From a virus: a DNA stretch of 46,911 nucleotides. Location of the stretch: positions 1 to 46,911 of the IMG/VR virus record IMGVR_UViG_3300036851_000408; one strand, 5' to 3'. Below the pieces are notes generated by a model that did not search any database, was not told where the DNA came from, and saw only the letters and a program-made list of their open reading frames with translations. Both the position numbers and the translations under genes were made by a program. Position 1 is the first letter of the stretch. The number at the start of each line of letters is the position of its first letter. Positions 8,603 to 17,119 of this stretch are shown here, piece after piece.

Positions 8603-9402
8603 TGTCTGATATTGCTCTTGTTGACTCAGCTAATAGTTCAACTACACCTCTGGGTGCTGGTGGAGTATTTACTGGATCTGTATGGACTGATCTGACTGAC
8701 TATAGTTCGATCTCTATTATGGTGTTTTCTAATGTCGCTTCAGCAACAAATGGTTTAAAGATTCAATGGTCTACGGATGGTATCAATATAGACGATAGTC
8801 AGAGCCATTCATATGCTGGTTCTGCTAGTGAAGAGGGCCGGTTTATCTATAGTTCTGTAAGAACTAAATTCTTCCGTATTAGTTATACTAATGGAGGAAC
8901 TGCTCAAGGATCGTTCCGACTGCAGACACTCCTACGTAGGGGTCCAGTTTTCACTTCTGTGAATCAGTTTGGAATTACACCTACCAATGATTTCGATGCT
9001 GGGAGCGGACATAGTCTTCTGTATGGCCGCAACATTACTTCCCCTAGTGGTACACCGGTTTCTCTGAAAACTGATGATGATGTTCTTAGTTTGATTGTGG
9101 CGCATCCCCCGAATCGTTCGACCCAGTCGGAACGGACTGTAGCTGCTTCTCTGTCGTCTGTGCAGCTTGATTTCTTTGGTCTTTTTGGAGCCTCTCGTCG
9201 CAACTTCCATATTTTCAATGATACAGTGCGAGGAAGCCTCTATCTCCGATTCGGCAGTGCTGCTTCTCTTTCCAGCTTCAATGTTAAGTTACCTTCACAA
9301 CATTTCTGGGAACTTCCCCAATCCTGGGGTGTCTGGTCAGGAACGGTTCACGGTATTTGGGATGTAGCTGATGGCAATGCTCGATTGACGGAGTTCTTCT
9401 AA
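8602..9402 (+). CDS. Virion protein sharing the decoration-like domain
   Basis: A 266-residue protein. The N-terminal half (about 1-110) is a beta-sandwich-like region (WTDLTDYSSISIMVFSNVAS, GLKIQWSTDGI), the kind of domain seen in surface-exposed phage proteins. The C-terminal ~70 residues repeat the neighbour's motif: FNDTVRGSLYLRFGSAAS and a GTVHGIWDVADGNARLTEF ending. Coupled to both neighbours through TGATG/TAATG junctions, which suggests balanced synthesis. Specific role unknown. Confidence 0.55.
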   Translation: MSDIALVDSANSSTTPLGAGGVFTGSVWTDLTDYSSISIMVFSNVASATNGLKIQWSTDGINIDDSQSHSYAGSASEEGRFIYSSVRTKFFRISYTNGGTAQGSFRLQTLLRRGPVFTSVNQFGITPTNDFDAGSGHSLLYGRNITSPSGTPVSLKTDDDVLSLIVAHPPNRSTQSERTVAASLSSVQLDFFGLFGASRRNFHIFNDTVRGSLYLRFGSAASLSSFNVKLPSQHFWELPQSWGVWSGTVHGIWDVADGNARLTEFF

Positions 9403-9863
9403 TGGGAATTGATGCTCCTAATTACCAATATCCTGAAGATATCCCCCATGTATCAGGGGATCGTGGAACTGCTGCTCTTGTAGTCCGCAAGGACACAGGA
9501 GCTACTCTTGCTGATGTTGATGGTGATTATACTTTGCTGCAGGTTGATGCAACTGGAAATCTTCGTGTTCTTGATGATTATAACTCCTTTGAGGCGCAAC
9601 ACGTAACTCTGGTACCCAGTACGGACACAACAATCACGTTCGCTCAGCCTGTCCGTAACATTCATATCAAGAACTGGGATACATCGAACCGTATTCTAGT
9701 GAAAGATGGAGCTATTGCGTCGGACTCTGATGCTACTGCTTCACGGGTTGGCAAGTCCCCAACGACTGATGTCCCTGGAGCAGACTGGTTCCCATTTGCT
9801 ACTTTGACTATTCATTTAAGATCTTCTTCTGGCAGCGAAGTAACTGTAGAAGGTTATTTCTAA
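9402..9863 (+). CDS. Virion-associated beta-rich protein
   Basis: A 153-residue protein. N-terminal motif TAALVVRKDTGATLADVDGD followed by YTLLQVDATGNLRVLDDY, a phrase I associate with proteins in phage structural clusters. The C-terminal half has PVRNIHIKNWDTSNRILVKDG, resembling the ND-T-x-L-x-(K/R) strand pair of the two upstream proteins. Probably a third member of this surface-protein group. Overlapping start and stop codons on both sides. Confidence 0.5.
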   Translation: MGIDAPNYQYPEDIPHVSGDRGTAALVVRKDTGATLADVDGDYTLLQVDATGNLRVLDDYNSFEAQHVTLVPSTDTTITFAQPVRNIHIKNWDTSNRILVKDGAIASDSDATASRVGKSPTTDVPGADWFPFATLTIHLRSSSGSEVTVEGYF

Positions 9864-10930
9864 TGCCTAAGATTTTTGATAATCAGACTATTATCATTCA
9901 GGGAGGTGCCGGTTCTGCCAATGTGGAGTGGGGGCCTACCTTTGGAGAACCTCAGGAATTAATTGTTGGTGCCCACATGGACATGACGTTCGGTCCGTTG
10001 GAAGGTTTCCAGACTGTCGGTGCTAGTATCACCATGACCGACTTGGACGTGGTGTATCGGGACGACATTTTGTCTGTGGGCGCCCAAGCGACAATACCAG
10101 CCTTAGCTCTTGTTGGTACTACCGACGATGTTGGCTGCCATATCTCCCAACCTGCTCTGGCGCTTGTTGGCAACGCCGACAATGTGGGATGTCAAATCAC
10201 GGCACCTGCCATGGCGCTAGCACATATGAAAACGGTTGGAGGACACATCTCAGGTACCGCCCTTGGAGCACCCTTCTGGCAGGCAGTGACGACCGCCAAC
10301 CCATCGGGGGATGCAAACAACATTACGATCAACGTTCCGGCTGGTACCTCTGATGGGGATCTTCTATTGCTGATCGTCGGTACTAACTCTGGTGCTGATG
10401 ACCCCAATATCAACACTCCGGCTGGCTGGAATCTTATTCAACACACTGATGTCATCATGATTAACTTAGCGTCTTTCTGGCGGATAGCATCGTCGGAACC
10501 TGCCAGTTATAACGTGACGTTCGCCAACTTGGCGACTCGGCGGCTCGCCGAGATGCATCGTATAATCGGCACCCATCCCACAACGCCGCTGGATGCCAGT
10601 TCCGAGGACTTCTTGGAACCTACCACCTTGGACCCCGACCCGTCCGCACCTGCCGTTACCACCGTGGCGGACAATTGCCTGGTATTCGCTGTTCTCCTCC
10701 ACGAACATCTGCTTCTCAGCAACACGCATACCCCGCCGCCAAACCATGTTGAACGTACCGACATCGAAGACCCAGATCAGAACAAGACAAGCCTAACTAG
10801 CGCTACCAGAGTTTTCGCCACTCCCGGCAATCAAGCTGCCGTCGAGTTCAACTGTACGGAGACTGTTGCCACTGCTGCTTGTATGCAGCGCATCTCCATT
10901 GCCCCTGGCACCCTTACTCTAGCCTCCTAA
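9863..10930 (+). CDS. Virion protein with internal repeats
   Basis: A 355-residue protein. Residues about 75-130 contain three related units: SVGAQATIPALALVGTTDDV, GCHISQPALALVGNADNV and GCQITAPAMALAHMKTVGGH. The C-terminal ~220 residues form a domain beginning AVTTANPSGDANNITINVPA with DGDLLLLIVGTNSG and PAGWNLIQ, a pattern seen in large exported or virion-surface proteins. More G+C-rich than the genes before it. Likely a head fibre or decoration. Function not established. Confidence 0.5.
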   Translation: MPKIFDNQTIIIQGGAGSANVEWGPTFGEPQELIVGAHMDMTFGPLEGFQTVGASITMTDLDVVYRDDILSVGAQATIPALALVGTTDDVGCHISQPALALVGNADNVGCQITAPAMALAHMKTVGGHISGTALGAPFWQAVTTANPSGDANNITINVPAGTSDGDLLLLIVGTNSGADDPNINTPAGWNLIQHTDVIMINLASFWRIASSEPASYNVTFANLATRRLAEMHRIIGTHPTTPLDASSEDFLEPTTLDPDPSAPAVTTVADNCLVFAVLLHEHLLLSNTHTPPPNHVERTDIEDPDQNKTSLTSATRVFATPGNQAAVEFNCTETVATAACMQRISIAPGTLTLAS

Positions 10931-10938
10931 GGAGTAGT

Positions 10939-11109
10939 ATGATTGTAAACCAAAGTATTGGTATCGAAATCGAGATGAAGGCTTGGGCGAGTCCCGGTCC
11001 CGACAAAACCCTACAGCAATTGGTGGAACGTATGTATGAGTTGGGTAATCAGGTGTTGGAAATCGATGAGCCTGGCAATCGGGTTCTGATCGGCTACTCA
11101 AAGGACTGA
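10939..11109 (+). CDS. Small hypothetical protein
   Basis: A 56-residue protein from ATG 10939, chosen because AAGGAGTAG sits directly upstream; an earlier in-frame ATG at 10879 lies inside the previous gene. Sequence includes KTLQQLVERMYELGNQVLEI, an amphipathic helix. Ends one base before the next gene. No family recognised. Confidence 0.6.
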   Translation: MIVNQSIGIEIEMKAWASPGPDKTLQQLVERMYELGNQVLEIDEPGNRVLIGYSKD

Positions 11110-11110
11110 T

Positions 11111-11521
11111 ATGGCATCTCTGATCGTCAACCAGGGTTTGCAGCGAATCGGCATCCAAGCCAGCGAAGCAACCAGCTACAACGACGCACGCAACATCCAG
11201 GTGATGGCAGTCGATGACGCCACCGAGGCGTTCCTCGCCGCCGACACAAAAATGAACGACGGCACCGGGTTCACCCAGGAATTCGACGCTGTGTTTGATG
11301 CCACTCCTACCCGCTCTGCTCAGACCATCTCCCACGTGATGACGATCCCAACCGGTTCCGGGAACTTCACTATCCGGCGGGTGTCGCTGCATGACGACAC
11401 GGCGGCGAATGTGACGGCATCCTCACTAACTTTAGTAGGTGGTATTGATGGCCAATCACTGACGAAAACATCGGACTTCACGTTGGCTATCACGGTCAGC
11501 ATTACATACACTTCTGTCTAA
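11111..11521 (+). CDS. Phage structural protein, beta-rich
   Basis: A 136-residue protein opening MASLIVNQGLQRIGIQASEA, an N-terminus I associate with conserved actinophage virion-region proteins. The rest alternates short beta-like segments (TISHVMTIPTGSGNFTIRRV, SLTLVGGIDGQSL). Starts two bases after the previous stop. Probably a decoration or tail-associated protein; no enzyme motif seen. The Ile/Asn-rich opening resembles that of the preceding 56-residue protein (MIVNQSIGIEIE). Confidence 0.55.
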   Translation: MASLIVNQGLQRIGIQASEATSYNDARNIQVMAVDDATEAFLAADTKMNDGTGFTQEFDAVFDATPTRSAQTISHVMTIPTGSGNFTIRRVSLHDDTAANVTASSLTLVGGIDGQSLTKTSDFTLAITVSITYTSV

Positions 11522-11535
11522 GGAGATATTATTGA

Positions 11536-11796
11536 ATGCCTGAAGATCAAGCAATTCAGCAAGCCCAAATTGTTGCGGAGAAAGTAGCCACCAGACAAAA
11601 CACTATTTATCTTATGTGGGAAACAACACAAGCTTTAGTGGCTATATCCCTGGTTATGGCAACGATCTATTCCAGTCTATTTTCTACAGAGATTCCCGAG
11701 ACATTAAAGAATGCTTTGTTCATTGTGATGGGCTTTTATTTCGGTAGAACTAATCATGCACGCCCTGTCATTGATGCTAAAGCGCCCGTTGTTTAA
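11536..11796 (+). CDS. Small membrane protein, holin candidate
   Basis: An 86-residue protein with two predicted membrane segments, TTQALVAISLVMATIYSSLF and the ALFIVMGFYFGRT region, separated by a short polar turn, with charged termini. Size and topology fit a holin, but the endolysin lies 19 kb downstream, so a different membrane role is equally possible. ATG 11536 has AAGGAG (11520-11525) upstream. The TAA shares its last base with the next ATG. Confidence 0.55.
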   Translation: MPEDQAIQQAQIVAEKVATRQNTIYLMWETTQALVAISLVMATIYSSLFSTEIPETLKNALFIVMGFYFGRTNHARPVIDAKAPVV

Positions 11797-12458
11797 TGTT
11801 AATTATTCTTATCCCAGTTCTTCGGCGCCCTCATAGAATTGTGCCTCTTCTTCAGTCAATTGAAGAGACTACTACTACTATTAAGTATGATGTTCTCTTT
11901 ATAGCCTCTCCTTCAGATAGAGAAGAAATAAAAGAGCTTAATAATGAGGGCGCACCCTTTATAGTCATGACTGATGACTACGAAGGGCGAGGAGATTACG
12001 CCCGGAAGATCAACTTTGGCTATAGGCAGACAACTGAACCATACATCTTTCTTGGCGCAGATGATTTAAGATTCTATCCTAATTGGTTTGAAATGGCTAG
12101 TAGACGAATGGTTGGCCGTATTGGTGTTGTTGGAACCAACGATCTAGGAAACCCAAGAGTTAAGGCTGGACAACACTCTACACACTCATTAGTATCCAGA
12201 GAATATGTAGATAAGTACGGCACTATTGATGAGAAAGGAAAGATCCTTTACGAAGGCTATAGTCATTGCTTTGTTGATGATGAGCTAATAGCAACCGCCC
12301 GGAGACGTAGAGCATGGGTATTTGCAAAGGACTCAATAGTGGAACATAACCATCCTAATTGGGGAAAAGGAATTATGGATGATGTTTATGAATCAGGGAT
12401 AAAGAATTTTCAAAGAGATGCTCAATTGTTTATGGCTCGACGAAGGAAATTTAGATGA
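11796..12458 (+). CDS. Glycosyltransferase, GT-A fold
   Basis: A 220-residue family-2-like glycosyltransferase: N-terminal strand LIILIPVLRRPHRIVPLLQS, nucleotide-sugar region, metal-binding acidic triad in YIFLGADDLRFYPNWFE, and a late EHNHPNWGKG segment likely in the acceptor site. It lacks membrane segments, so it probably acts in the cytoplasm. First of five such enzymes in this cassette. Substrate and acceptor (virion protein, DNA or cell surface) cannot be told from sequence. ATG coupled to the upstream membrane protein. Confidence 0.75.
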   Translation: MLIILIPVLRRPHRIVPLLQSIEETTTTIKYDVLFIASPSDREEIKELNNEGAPFIVMTDDYEGRGDYARKINFGYRQTTEPYIFLGADDLRFYPNWFEMASRRMVGRIGVVGTNDLGNPRVKAGQHSTHSLVSREYVDKYGTIDEKGKILYEGYSHCFVDDELIATARRRRAWVFAKDSIVEHNHPNWGKGIMDDVYESGIKNFQRDAQLFMARRRKFR

Positions 12459-13069
12459 TCGATGTTTCGATTGTGATCAGCACTTTCGGGAACAAGAGAT
12501 GGGAATATTTAGCCAATACTCGTGCAATTCCGTCTGCTAATCGTCTTGGTGTTCCGGTCATCTATAATCATGGACCATCACTATATGAAGCTCGGAACTT
12601 GGGGCTGAATTCTGTTAAAACAGAGTTCGTCTGCCATTTGGACGCTGACGATGAACTGGACAGTCGTTTCCTCCATGAGATTGCAGCTGCAGAAGGTGAT
12701 CTCCGAGCCCCCTCTGTCCAGTACAAGCGCAGCGGAGGACGTGCTGCAGCCCGGATGCCCAAGGTCGCAGGGCATACGCATGACTGCGTGGCTGATTGCC
12801 TGGACACCGGTAACTGGTTGGTAGTGGGAACTGTGGCCCCGACAGAGCTTCTCCTACGGGTTGGCGGATGGAGAGACTACGCTTGGTCAGAGGATTGGGA
12901 CTTATGGCAGCGGTGCTGGATTGCGGGTGCTACAGTAGTTCCGGTTCCGAAGGCGATTTATATCGCTCATACAAATCCTAGAGGTAGGAATAATTCTAGA
13001 ACCCATGCTGATAAAGTTAGGATTCATCATGAAATTAGAAAAGAAAATCTTCCGCATCTATATAGGTAA
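12455..13069 (+). CDS. Glycosyltransferase family 2-like
   Basis: A 204-residue protein with MIDVSIVISTFGNKRW (nucleotide-binding strand), the ARNLGLNSV motif typical of family 2, and the DxD-type motif CHLDADDELD. Late residues GGWRDYAWSEDWDLWQRCW match the GG(F/W)-ED(x)DLW pattern around the catalytic base. Shorter than cellular members, so close to a minimal GT-A domain. Start overlaps the preceding gene by four bases (ATGA). Confidence 0.82.
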   Translation: MIDVSIVISTFGNKRWEYLANTRAIPSANRLGVPVIYNHGPSLYEARNLGLNSVKTEFVCHLDADDELDSRFLHEIAAAEGDLRAPSVQYKRSGGRAAARMPKVAGHTHDCVADCLDTGNWLVVGTVAPTELLLRVGGWRDYAWSEDWDLWQRCWIAGATVVPVPKAIYIAHTNPRGRNNSRTHADKVRIHHEIRKENLPHLYR

Positions 13070-13072
13070 GCC

Positions 13073-13729
13073 ATGAGCATAGCTCTTCTTGTGATCACTG
13101 ATGGTAGAGGGGATTGTCTTAAACAAACTATCCCTTCTGCGCTTGCCATGTTGGAAGGTCCTATAACTCACCGGATGATCTTTGATGACTCAGGTGATGC
13201 TGAATACCGCCGTTGGATCTTTCAATCATTCCCCACCTTTGAACTGTTCTTCGAGCCTGGTCGTAAGGGTTTTGGGGGAGCTATTCAAGCAGCTTGGAAT
13301 CATCTTAAGAGATACGACAAGTTTGAATATGTTTTTCATTTGGAGGATGATTTCTTATTCCATCGTCCGGTTCCTCTTGTGGACATGATGAAGGTTCTGG
13401 ATGATCATCCTTATCTATATCAGCTAGCACTCAAACGCCAACCTTGGAATGACACTGAGAAGCAGGCAGGAGGTATTATTGAACAGCATCCGGGAGACTA
13501 CACACAGAAAGAGAGTTGGATAGAACACAGACGATTTTTCACTACTAATCCTACTTTGTACCGACGATCATTGATGGATATTGGGTGGCCGAGTGGAATC
13601 CATTCTGAAGGCCACTTCACACACAAAATTTTGAATATGGATCCAGAAGCTCAGTTTGCATTTTGGGGCCACAGAGCAGATGAGCCCTGGGTGCAGCACA
13701 TTGGTGCAAGACAAGGAACGGGGTATTGA
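13073..13729 (+). CDS. Glycosyltransferase-like protein, GT-A
   Basis: A 218-residue protein with SIALLVITDGRGDCLKQTI at the N-terminus, a metal-binding HLEDDFLFHRPVPL motif and an acceptor-side NPTLYRRSLMD segment. The order (strand, acidic EDD, then aromatic-rich C-terminus) fits a GT-A enzyme. Sequence differs strongly from its neighbours, so this is not a recent duplication. The TGA overlaps the next ATG. Confidence 0.7.
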   Translation: MSIALLVITDGRGDCLKQTIPSALAMLEGPITHRMIFDDSGDAEYRRWIFQSFPTFELFFEPGRKGFGGAIQAAWNHLKRYDKFEYVFHLEDDFLFHRPVPLVDMMKVLDDHPYLYQLALKRQPWNDTEKQAGGIIEQHPGDYTQKESWIEHRRFFTTNPTLYRRSLMDIGWPSGIHSEGHFTHKILNMDPEAQFAFWGHRADEPWVQHIGARQGTGY

Positions 13730-14283
13730 TGTCAAACAAAGGAAAATGGGATCGTTGGTGTCAGGGATTGCGTGAGGTCCAGGCTTATGGTGATACAGTT
13801 ACATATGAAATGGGTGGTGAATTTCTCCGGGATTGTTCTGTAGTGGAAGATTGGGGGGCGGGAAAAGGTTGGTTCAAGAAGTTTGTGCCGCAAGGCCGAT
13901 ACAGAGGAATAGACGGCTCCCACACTCCGTTTGCAGAGAAGATTGTTGATCTAGTTGAATATACGAGTGTAGTACCTGGTATCTATATGCGACATGTACT
14001 AGAACATAATTATCAATGGCAGTTTATTTTAGCGAACGCCCTGCGGTCATTCACTGAACGCATGGTGTTGGTTCTCTTCACTCCATTATCTGATACTACC
14101 CACGAGATTGCTTATGCAGATGATCCTGGGGTTCCAGATATTTCATTCAGTCTTGAAGAGTTGCTTGATATATTTAAGACTGCAGGGTTGAAGGTTGAAT
14201 ACCAAACCCTAGAAACTGCAACTCAATACGGTGTCGAGACTGTTTTCTTTTTGGAGAAAAGTGTACATACCAATGGGACCTGA
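13729..14283 (+). CDS. SAM-dependent methyltransferase-like protein
   Basis: 184 residues from ATG 13729, which overlaps the previous stop (TGATG); a TTG three bases earlier is unlikely. VVEDWGAGKGWFKKFV resembles motif I (E/DxGxGxG) of class I methyltransferases, YRGIDGSHTPFAEKIVDL motif II, and MRHVLEHNYQWQ the conserved HVLEH phrase of methyltransferase family 11-type domains. May methylate a sugar or virion protein in the same pathway. The glycine motif is imperfect. Confidence 0.7.
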   Translation: MSNKGKWDRWCQGLREVQAYGDTVTYEMGGEFLRDCSVVEDWGAGKGWFKKFVPQGRYRGIDGSHTPFAEKIVDLVEYTSVVPGIYMRHVLEHNYQWQFILANALRSFTERMVLVLFTPLSDTTHEIAYADDPGVPDISFSLEELLDIFKTAGLKVEYQTLETATQYGVETVFFLEKSVHTNGT

Positions 14284-14791
14284 ACCTATTCCGGGATGCA
14301 CTGCTCCAGGTAGTCATATCTGGGGGTGGATGAGCCCGGACGAGCTTGAGTGGCTGCGAACACGAGCTTCTGAGATGGAGAGTGTGGTTGAGGTTGGTAG
14401 CCTCAGGGGGCGTAGCGCTTACGCTCTTCTGACTGGTTGTTCCGGGCCAGTTTATTGCATAGATCCTTGGGATGATGAATATAAGCAATCCTATCCAGCA
14501 TTTATGGAGAACTGTGGGCACTTTCCTAATCTCAGAGCAGTGCAGGGATTCTCTCCTGCTGTAGCATCCGGAATTCCAGATGTAGATATGATATTCATCG
14601 ATGGGGCACATGATGAAATTAGTGTTACTGCTGATATAAAAGGATGGTGGCCCAAAACTAAAAAGATCATCTGTGGACATGACTATGTTCCAGGTGGTTC
14701 TTTTCCTGATGTAGCAATTGTTGTTGATAGGATTTTTGGAAACAGAGTTAAGGTAGCTGAGAACACTGCCATATGGTATGTGGAGGTATAA
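14261..14791 (+). CDS. Class I methyltransferase-like protein
   Basis: About 176 residues. VVEVGSLRGRSAYALL is motif I (ExGxxxGxS), VYCIDPWDD motif II, and VDMIFIDGAHDEISVTAD the FIDG-H-Y-like motif of methyltransferase family 24 proteins, often linked to glycan biosynthesis. Start is uncertain: GTG 14261 lies four bases after GGAG, while ATG 14273 lies 16 bases after it; both overlap the previous gene. Likely a partner of the flanking glycosyltransferases. Confidence 0.75.
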   Translation: MYIPMGPEPIPGCTAPGSHIWGWMSPDELEWLRTRASEMESVVEVGSLRGRSAYALLTGCSGPVYCIDPWDDEYKQSYPAFMENCGHFPNLRAVQGFSPAVASGIPDVDMIFIDGAHDEISVTADIKGWWPKTKKIICGHDYVPGGSFPDVAIVVDRIFGNRVKVAENTAIWYVEV

Positions 14792-15561
14792 TGGCTACAT
14801 TTGGAATTGCGATGGTTAAAGATGAAGCAGATATCATCGGTCCAGTAATCAGTCATATATTGACTCAGGTTGATGAGATTATCGTTGCGGACAATAGATC
14901 CACAGATGGGACTCGTGAGATCTTGGAATCCTTCCCAATTACTGTCATTGATGATCCTGAAGTGGGCTACTACCAGTCATTCAAGATGACCAGTCTTGCT
15001 CGTGTTGCTCGGAACCAAGGTGCTGAATGGGTGGTTCCTTTCGATGCTGATGAAATTTGGTACAGTCCTTTCGGTGTTATTAAAGAGATCCTTGGTAGTT
15101 TGGGGCCTCAATGGTTAGTTGCTTCGGCTGCTCTCTACGATCATGTCAGTAGCTCGAAGGATGATTTAACTATATTGAATCCAATACGGCGCATTGGGTG
15201 GCGCCGCTCCTATCCGGGGACACTCCACAAGGTAGCTTGTCGATACCGTGACGATCTAGTGATTCAGCAGGGCAATCATGGTGCCTGGTATCAGGGAGGA
15301 GGCACTCAGCAGGACGGTCTGCTCACCATCCGACATTTCCCGTACCGATCTCCTGAGCAGTTCATACGTAAAGCTAAAAACGGTGCAGCAGCTTATGCAG
15401 CTACTAATCTGGATGAAGATACTGGAGCCCACTGGCGAGGTTATGGACGTATTTTGAAAGAACATGGAGAAGATGCTCTAGCTGATGTTTTTTATACTTG
15501 GTTCTACCTTCATGATCCTCAAACTGCCTTAGATGTTATATATGATCCGGTTCCCGTATGA
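14791..15561 (+). CDS. Glycosyltransferase family 2-like
   Basis: 256 residues from ATG 14791 (RBS GGAGG at 14782-14786). ATFGIAMVKDEADIIGPVI is the classic opening of family-2 enzymes that act on short acceptors, followed by ADNRSTDGTREIL and the metal site VVPFDADEIW. The C-terminus contains HFPYRSPEQFIRKAKNGAAA, seen in this subgroup. Clear coupling to the upstream methyltransferase (TAATG). The acceptor is unknown. Confidence 0.85.
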   Translation: MATFGIAMVKDEADIIGPVISHILTQVDEIIVADNRSTDGTREILESFPITVIDDPEVGYYQSFKMTSLARVARNQGAEWVVPFDADEIWYSPFGVIKEILGSLGPQWLVASAALYDHVSSSKDDLTILNPIRRIGWRRSYPGTLHKVACRYRDDLVIQQGNHGAWYQGGGTQQDGLLTIRHFPYRSPEQFIRKAKNGAAAYAATNLDEDTGAHWRGYGRILKEHGEDALADVFYTWFYLHDPQTALDVIYDPVPV

Positions 15562-16232
15562 GCATCTCGGTTGTAATCCCATTCAAATCTGATAATCTAT
15601 ATCGCCAAAAGTCTTTCGACTGGGTAAAATTGTGGTGGAAAATTAATTTCCCTGGATGGCAGAAGCTCGTTGCTTTCAATGATCCTTTTACTAAAGCCGG
15701 GGCTATCAATTATGGAGTTAGAGAGACTAGTGGTGACACTATTGTTATTGCTGATTCTGATTGCTTTACTCCTGATGTTGCTGGACTACAACGACTAGTT
15801 GAAGAAGTTGAATCTGGAAAACAGCCTTGGATGACCCCACATAGATTTGTATATAGACTTCCAGAAAAGATATCTAATACAGTTTATGAAGAAAATTCTA
15901 TCGATCTTAAGGGTCTTACTAGATCTATTGGATGCATCGGGGGTGGTCTACTTATAGTAAGTAGGGAGGCGTGGAACATTTCTGGCGGATTTGATGAGCG
16001 ATTTACGACGTGGGGTGGAGAAGACGTTTCATTCGGAATGGCATTGGAATCCCTATGTGGACCGCAGACTAGAGGACGCCTTGACTTGGTCCACCTCTGG
16101 CATCCGCCTATGAGTGGGGACTTCAGGCTTCCTGATTCAACGGCTAGACTGATCCAAGACTACCGTAGGGCGAGTCGGCATCCAGATCGGATGCGGGCGC
16201 TGATTGCTGGTAGGACACAACATAGTGTATGA
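15558..16232 (+). CDS. Glycosyltransferase with galactosyltransferase-type C-terminus
   Basis: 224 residues. SISVVIPFKSDNLYR opens the GT-A fold; VIADSDCFTP is the DxD site; GGGLLIVSREAWNISGGFDE and FTTWGGEDVSFG match the GG-FDE-x-x-GWG-ED-D signature of the galactosyltransferase C-terminal family. Ends with a basic tail. Last gene of the cassette, just before a structured leader. Overlaps the preceding gene by four bases (ATGA). Confidence 0.85.
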   Translation: MSISVVIPFKSDNLYRQKSFDWVKLWWKINFPGWQKLVAFNDPFTKAGAINYGVRETSGDTIVIADSDCFTPDVAGLQRLVEEVESGKQPWMTPHRFVYRLPEKISNTVYEENSIDLKGLTRSIGCIGGGLLIVSREAWNISGGFDERFTTWGGEDVSFGMALESLCGPQTRGRLDLVHLWHPPMSGDFRLPDSTARLIQDYRRASRHPDRMRALIAGRTQHSV

Positions 16233-16249
16233 TTTGATCATGATGTTCT

Positions 16250-16352
16250 CCCCGTTGGAACGGGGTGGCCAGCACGGTTCAACTAGGCTGGCGGCACACC
16301 CCCATTGTCATATTAGCAACCAAGCTAAACAATCTATGGAGGTGTGCGTTTA
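16250..16352 (+). promoter_or_regulatory. Structured leader of the major tail gene
   Basis: Three stems can be read. CCCCGT (16250-16255) / ACGGGG (16260-16265) with loop TGGA. GCCAGC (16268-16273) / GCTGGC (16287-16292). GCACACC (16294-16300) / GGTGTGC (16341-16347), with an inner ATTGT (16304-16308) / ACAAT (16329-16333). The last arm covers part of the Shine-Dalgarno GGAGG (16338-16342) of the tail gene, so folding could limit translation. The first hairpin could also be a weak terminator for the glycosyltransferase cassette. Confidence 0.45.
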
Positions 16353-17042
16353 ATGGCGACTAGGTGTTTCCGCTCAATTCAGGGGTTGGCACTTCGTGCC
16401 ACCCGTTTGGATGCTTGTTGCGCTATTGCTAACGGACCTTGTGCGTTCGTTGTTTCAGAATCCTTTGTTACGCTCAACCTCACAGCTGAGATTGAAGAGC
16501 CTGACGAGTTTATTGTGAAACTTGCCAACGGCAAGCTCTGTATCAATGAAACTGGCTGTGCGACTCTTAAGCGATTCAATGTTGAATTGAATGTTTGTAA
16601 TGCCGATCCTGATCTCTTTGAGATTATCTCTGGAGTCAATACTGTTTCAGACTTTAACGGAGACATTGTTGGTTTTGAGATTGATCAGGATCTGGGCGAG
16701 TGTAATAAATTCGCTCTTGAGTTCTGGACTAAGGTTGTTGGGGATGAGTGTGTTGATCCTGTCACTGGTGCAAATCAGTATCTCTACTGGTTGCTGCCAT
16801 GTGTGTCTAACGGGCGTATTGGTGACATCACCATTGAGAATGGGCCTCTTACCTGGACGCTGACGGCTGAGGCTTTGCCTTCGGCTGAGTGGGGGTCAGG
16901 GCCGTATAGTGTTGTTGCTCAGGATGCCGCCAACACTCCAGGACCGCTGATTGATCCTCTGGGTGAAGAAACTGCTCTTCACGTCCAATTTACCACCATC
17001 CCTCCGCCCACTGAAGTGTGCGGTTGCCAGGCCCTTACGTAA
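16353..17042 (+). CDS. Major tail (tube) protein
   Basis: Polymerises into the tail tube around the tape measure. 229 residues from ATG 16353; an in-frame GTG at 16344 lies too close to the RBS. Beta-rich, with SIQGLALRATRLDACC at the N-terminus and motifs VVSESFVTLNLTAEIEEPDE, GEC-x-x-FALEFWTKVVG and ITIENGPLTWTLTAEAL typical of actinophage tube proteins. A leader structure before it and a strong terminator after it suit a highly expressed gene. It is placed upstream of the head-tail adaptor, an unusual order. Confidence 0.82.
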   Translation: MATRCFRSIQGLALRATRLDACCAIANGPCAFVVSESFVTLNLTAEIEEPDEFIVKLANGKLCINETGCATLKRFNVELNVCNADPDLFEIISGVNTVSDFNGDIVGFEIDQDLGECNKFALEFWTKVVGDECVDPVTGANQYLYWLLPCVSNGRIGDITIENGPLTWTLTAEALPSAEWGSGPYSVVAQDAANTPGPLIDPLGEETALHVQFTTIPPPTEVCGCQALT

Positions 17043-17067
17043 GATTTCACCGGTTACGCCATTAAGT

Positions 17068-17093
17068 CCTCAGGGGGCGTCGACCCCCTGAGG
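17068..17093 (+). terminator. Strong hairpin terminator after the major tail gene
   Basis: Perfect ten-pair stem CCTCAGGGGG (17068-17077) / CCCCCTGAGG (17084-17093) with loop CGTCGA. Only a short TCTTT follows, so read-through into the adaptor genes is likely. Same design as the terminator after the capsid gene. Confidence 0.8.
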
Positions 17094-17119
17094 CACCGTC
17101 TTTGAAGAAAGGAAAATAG

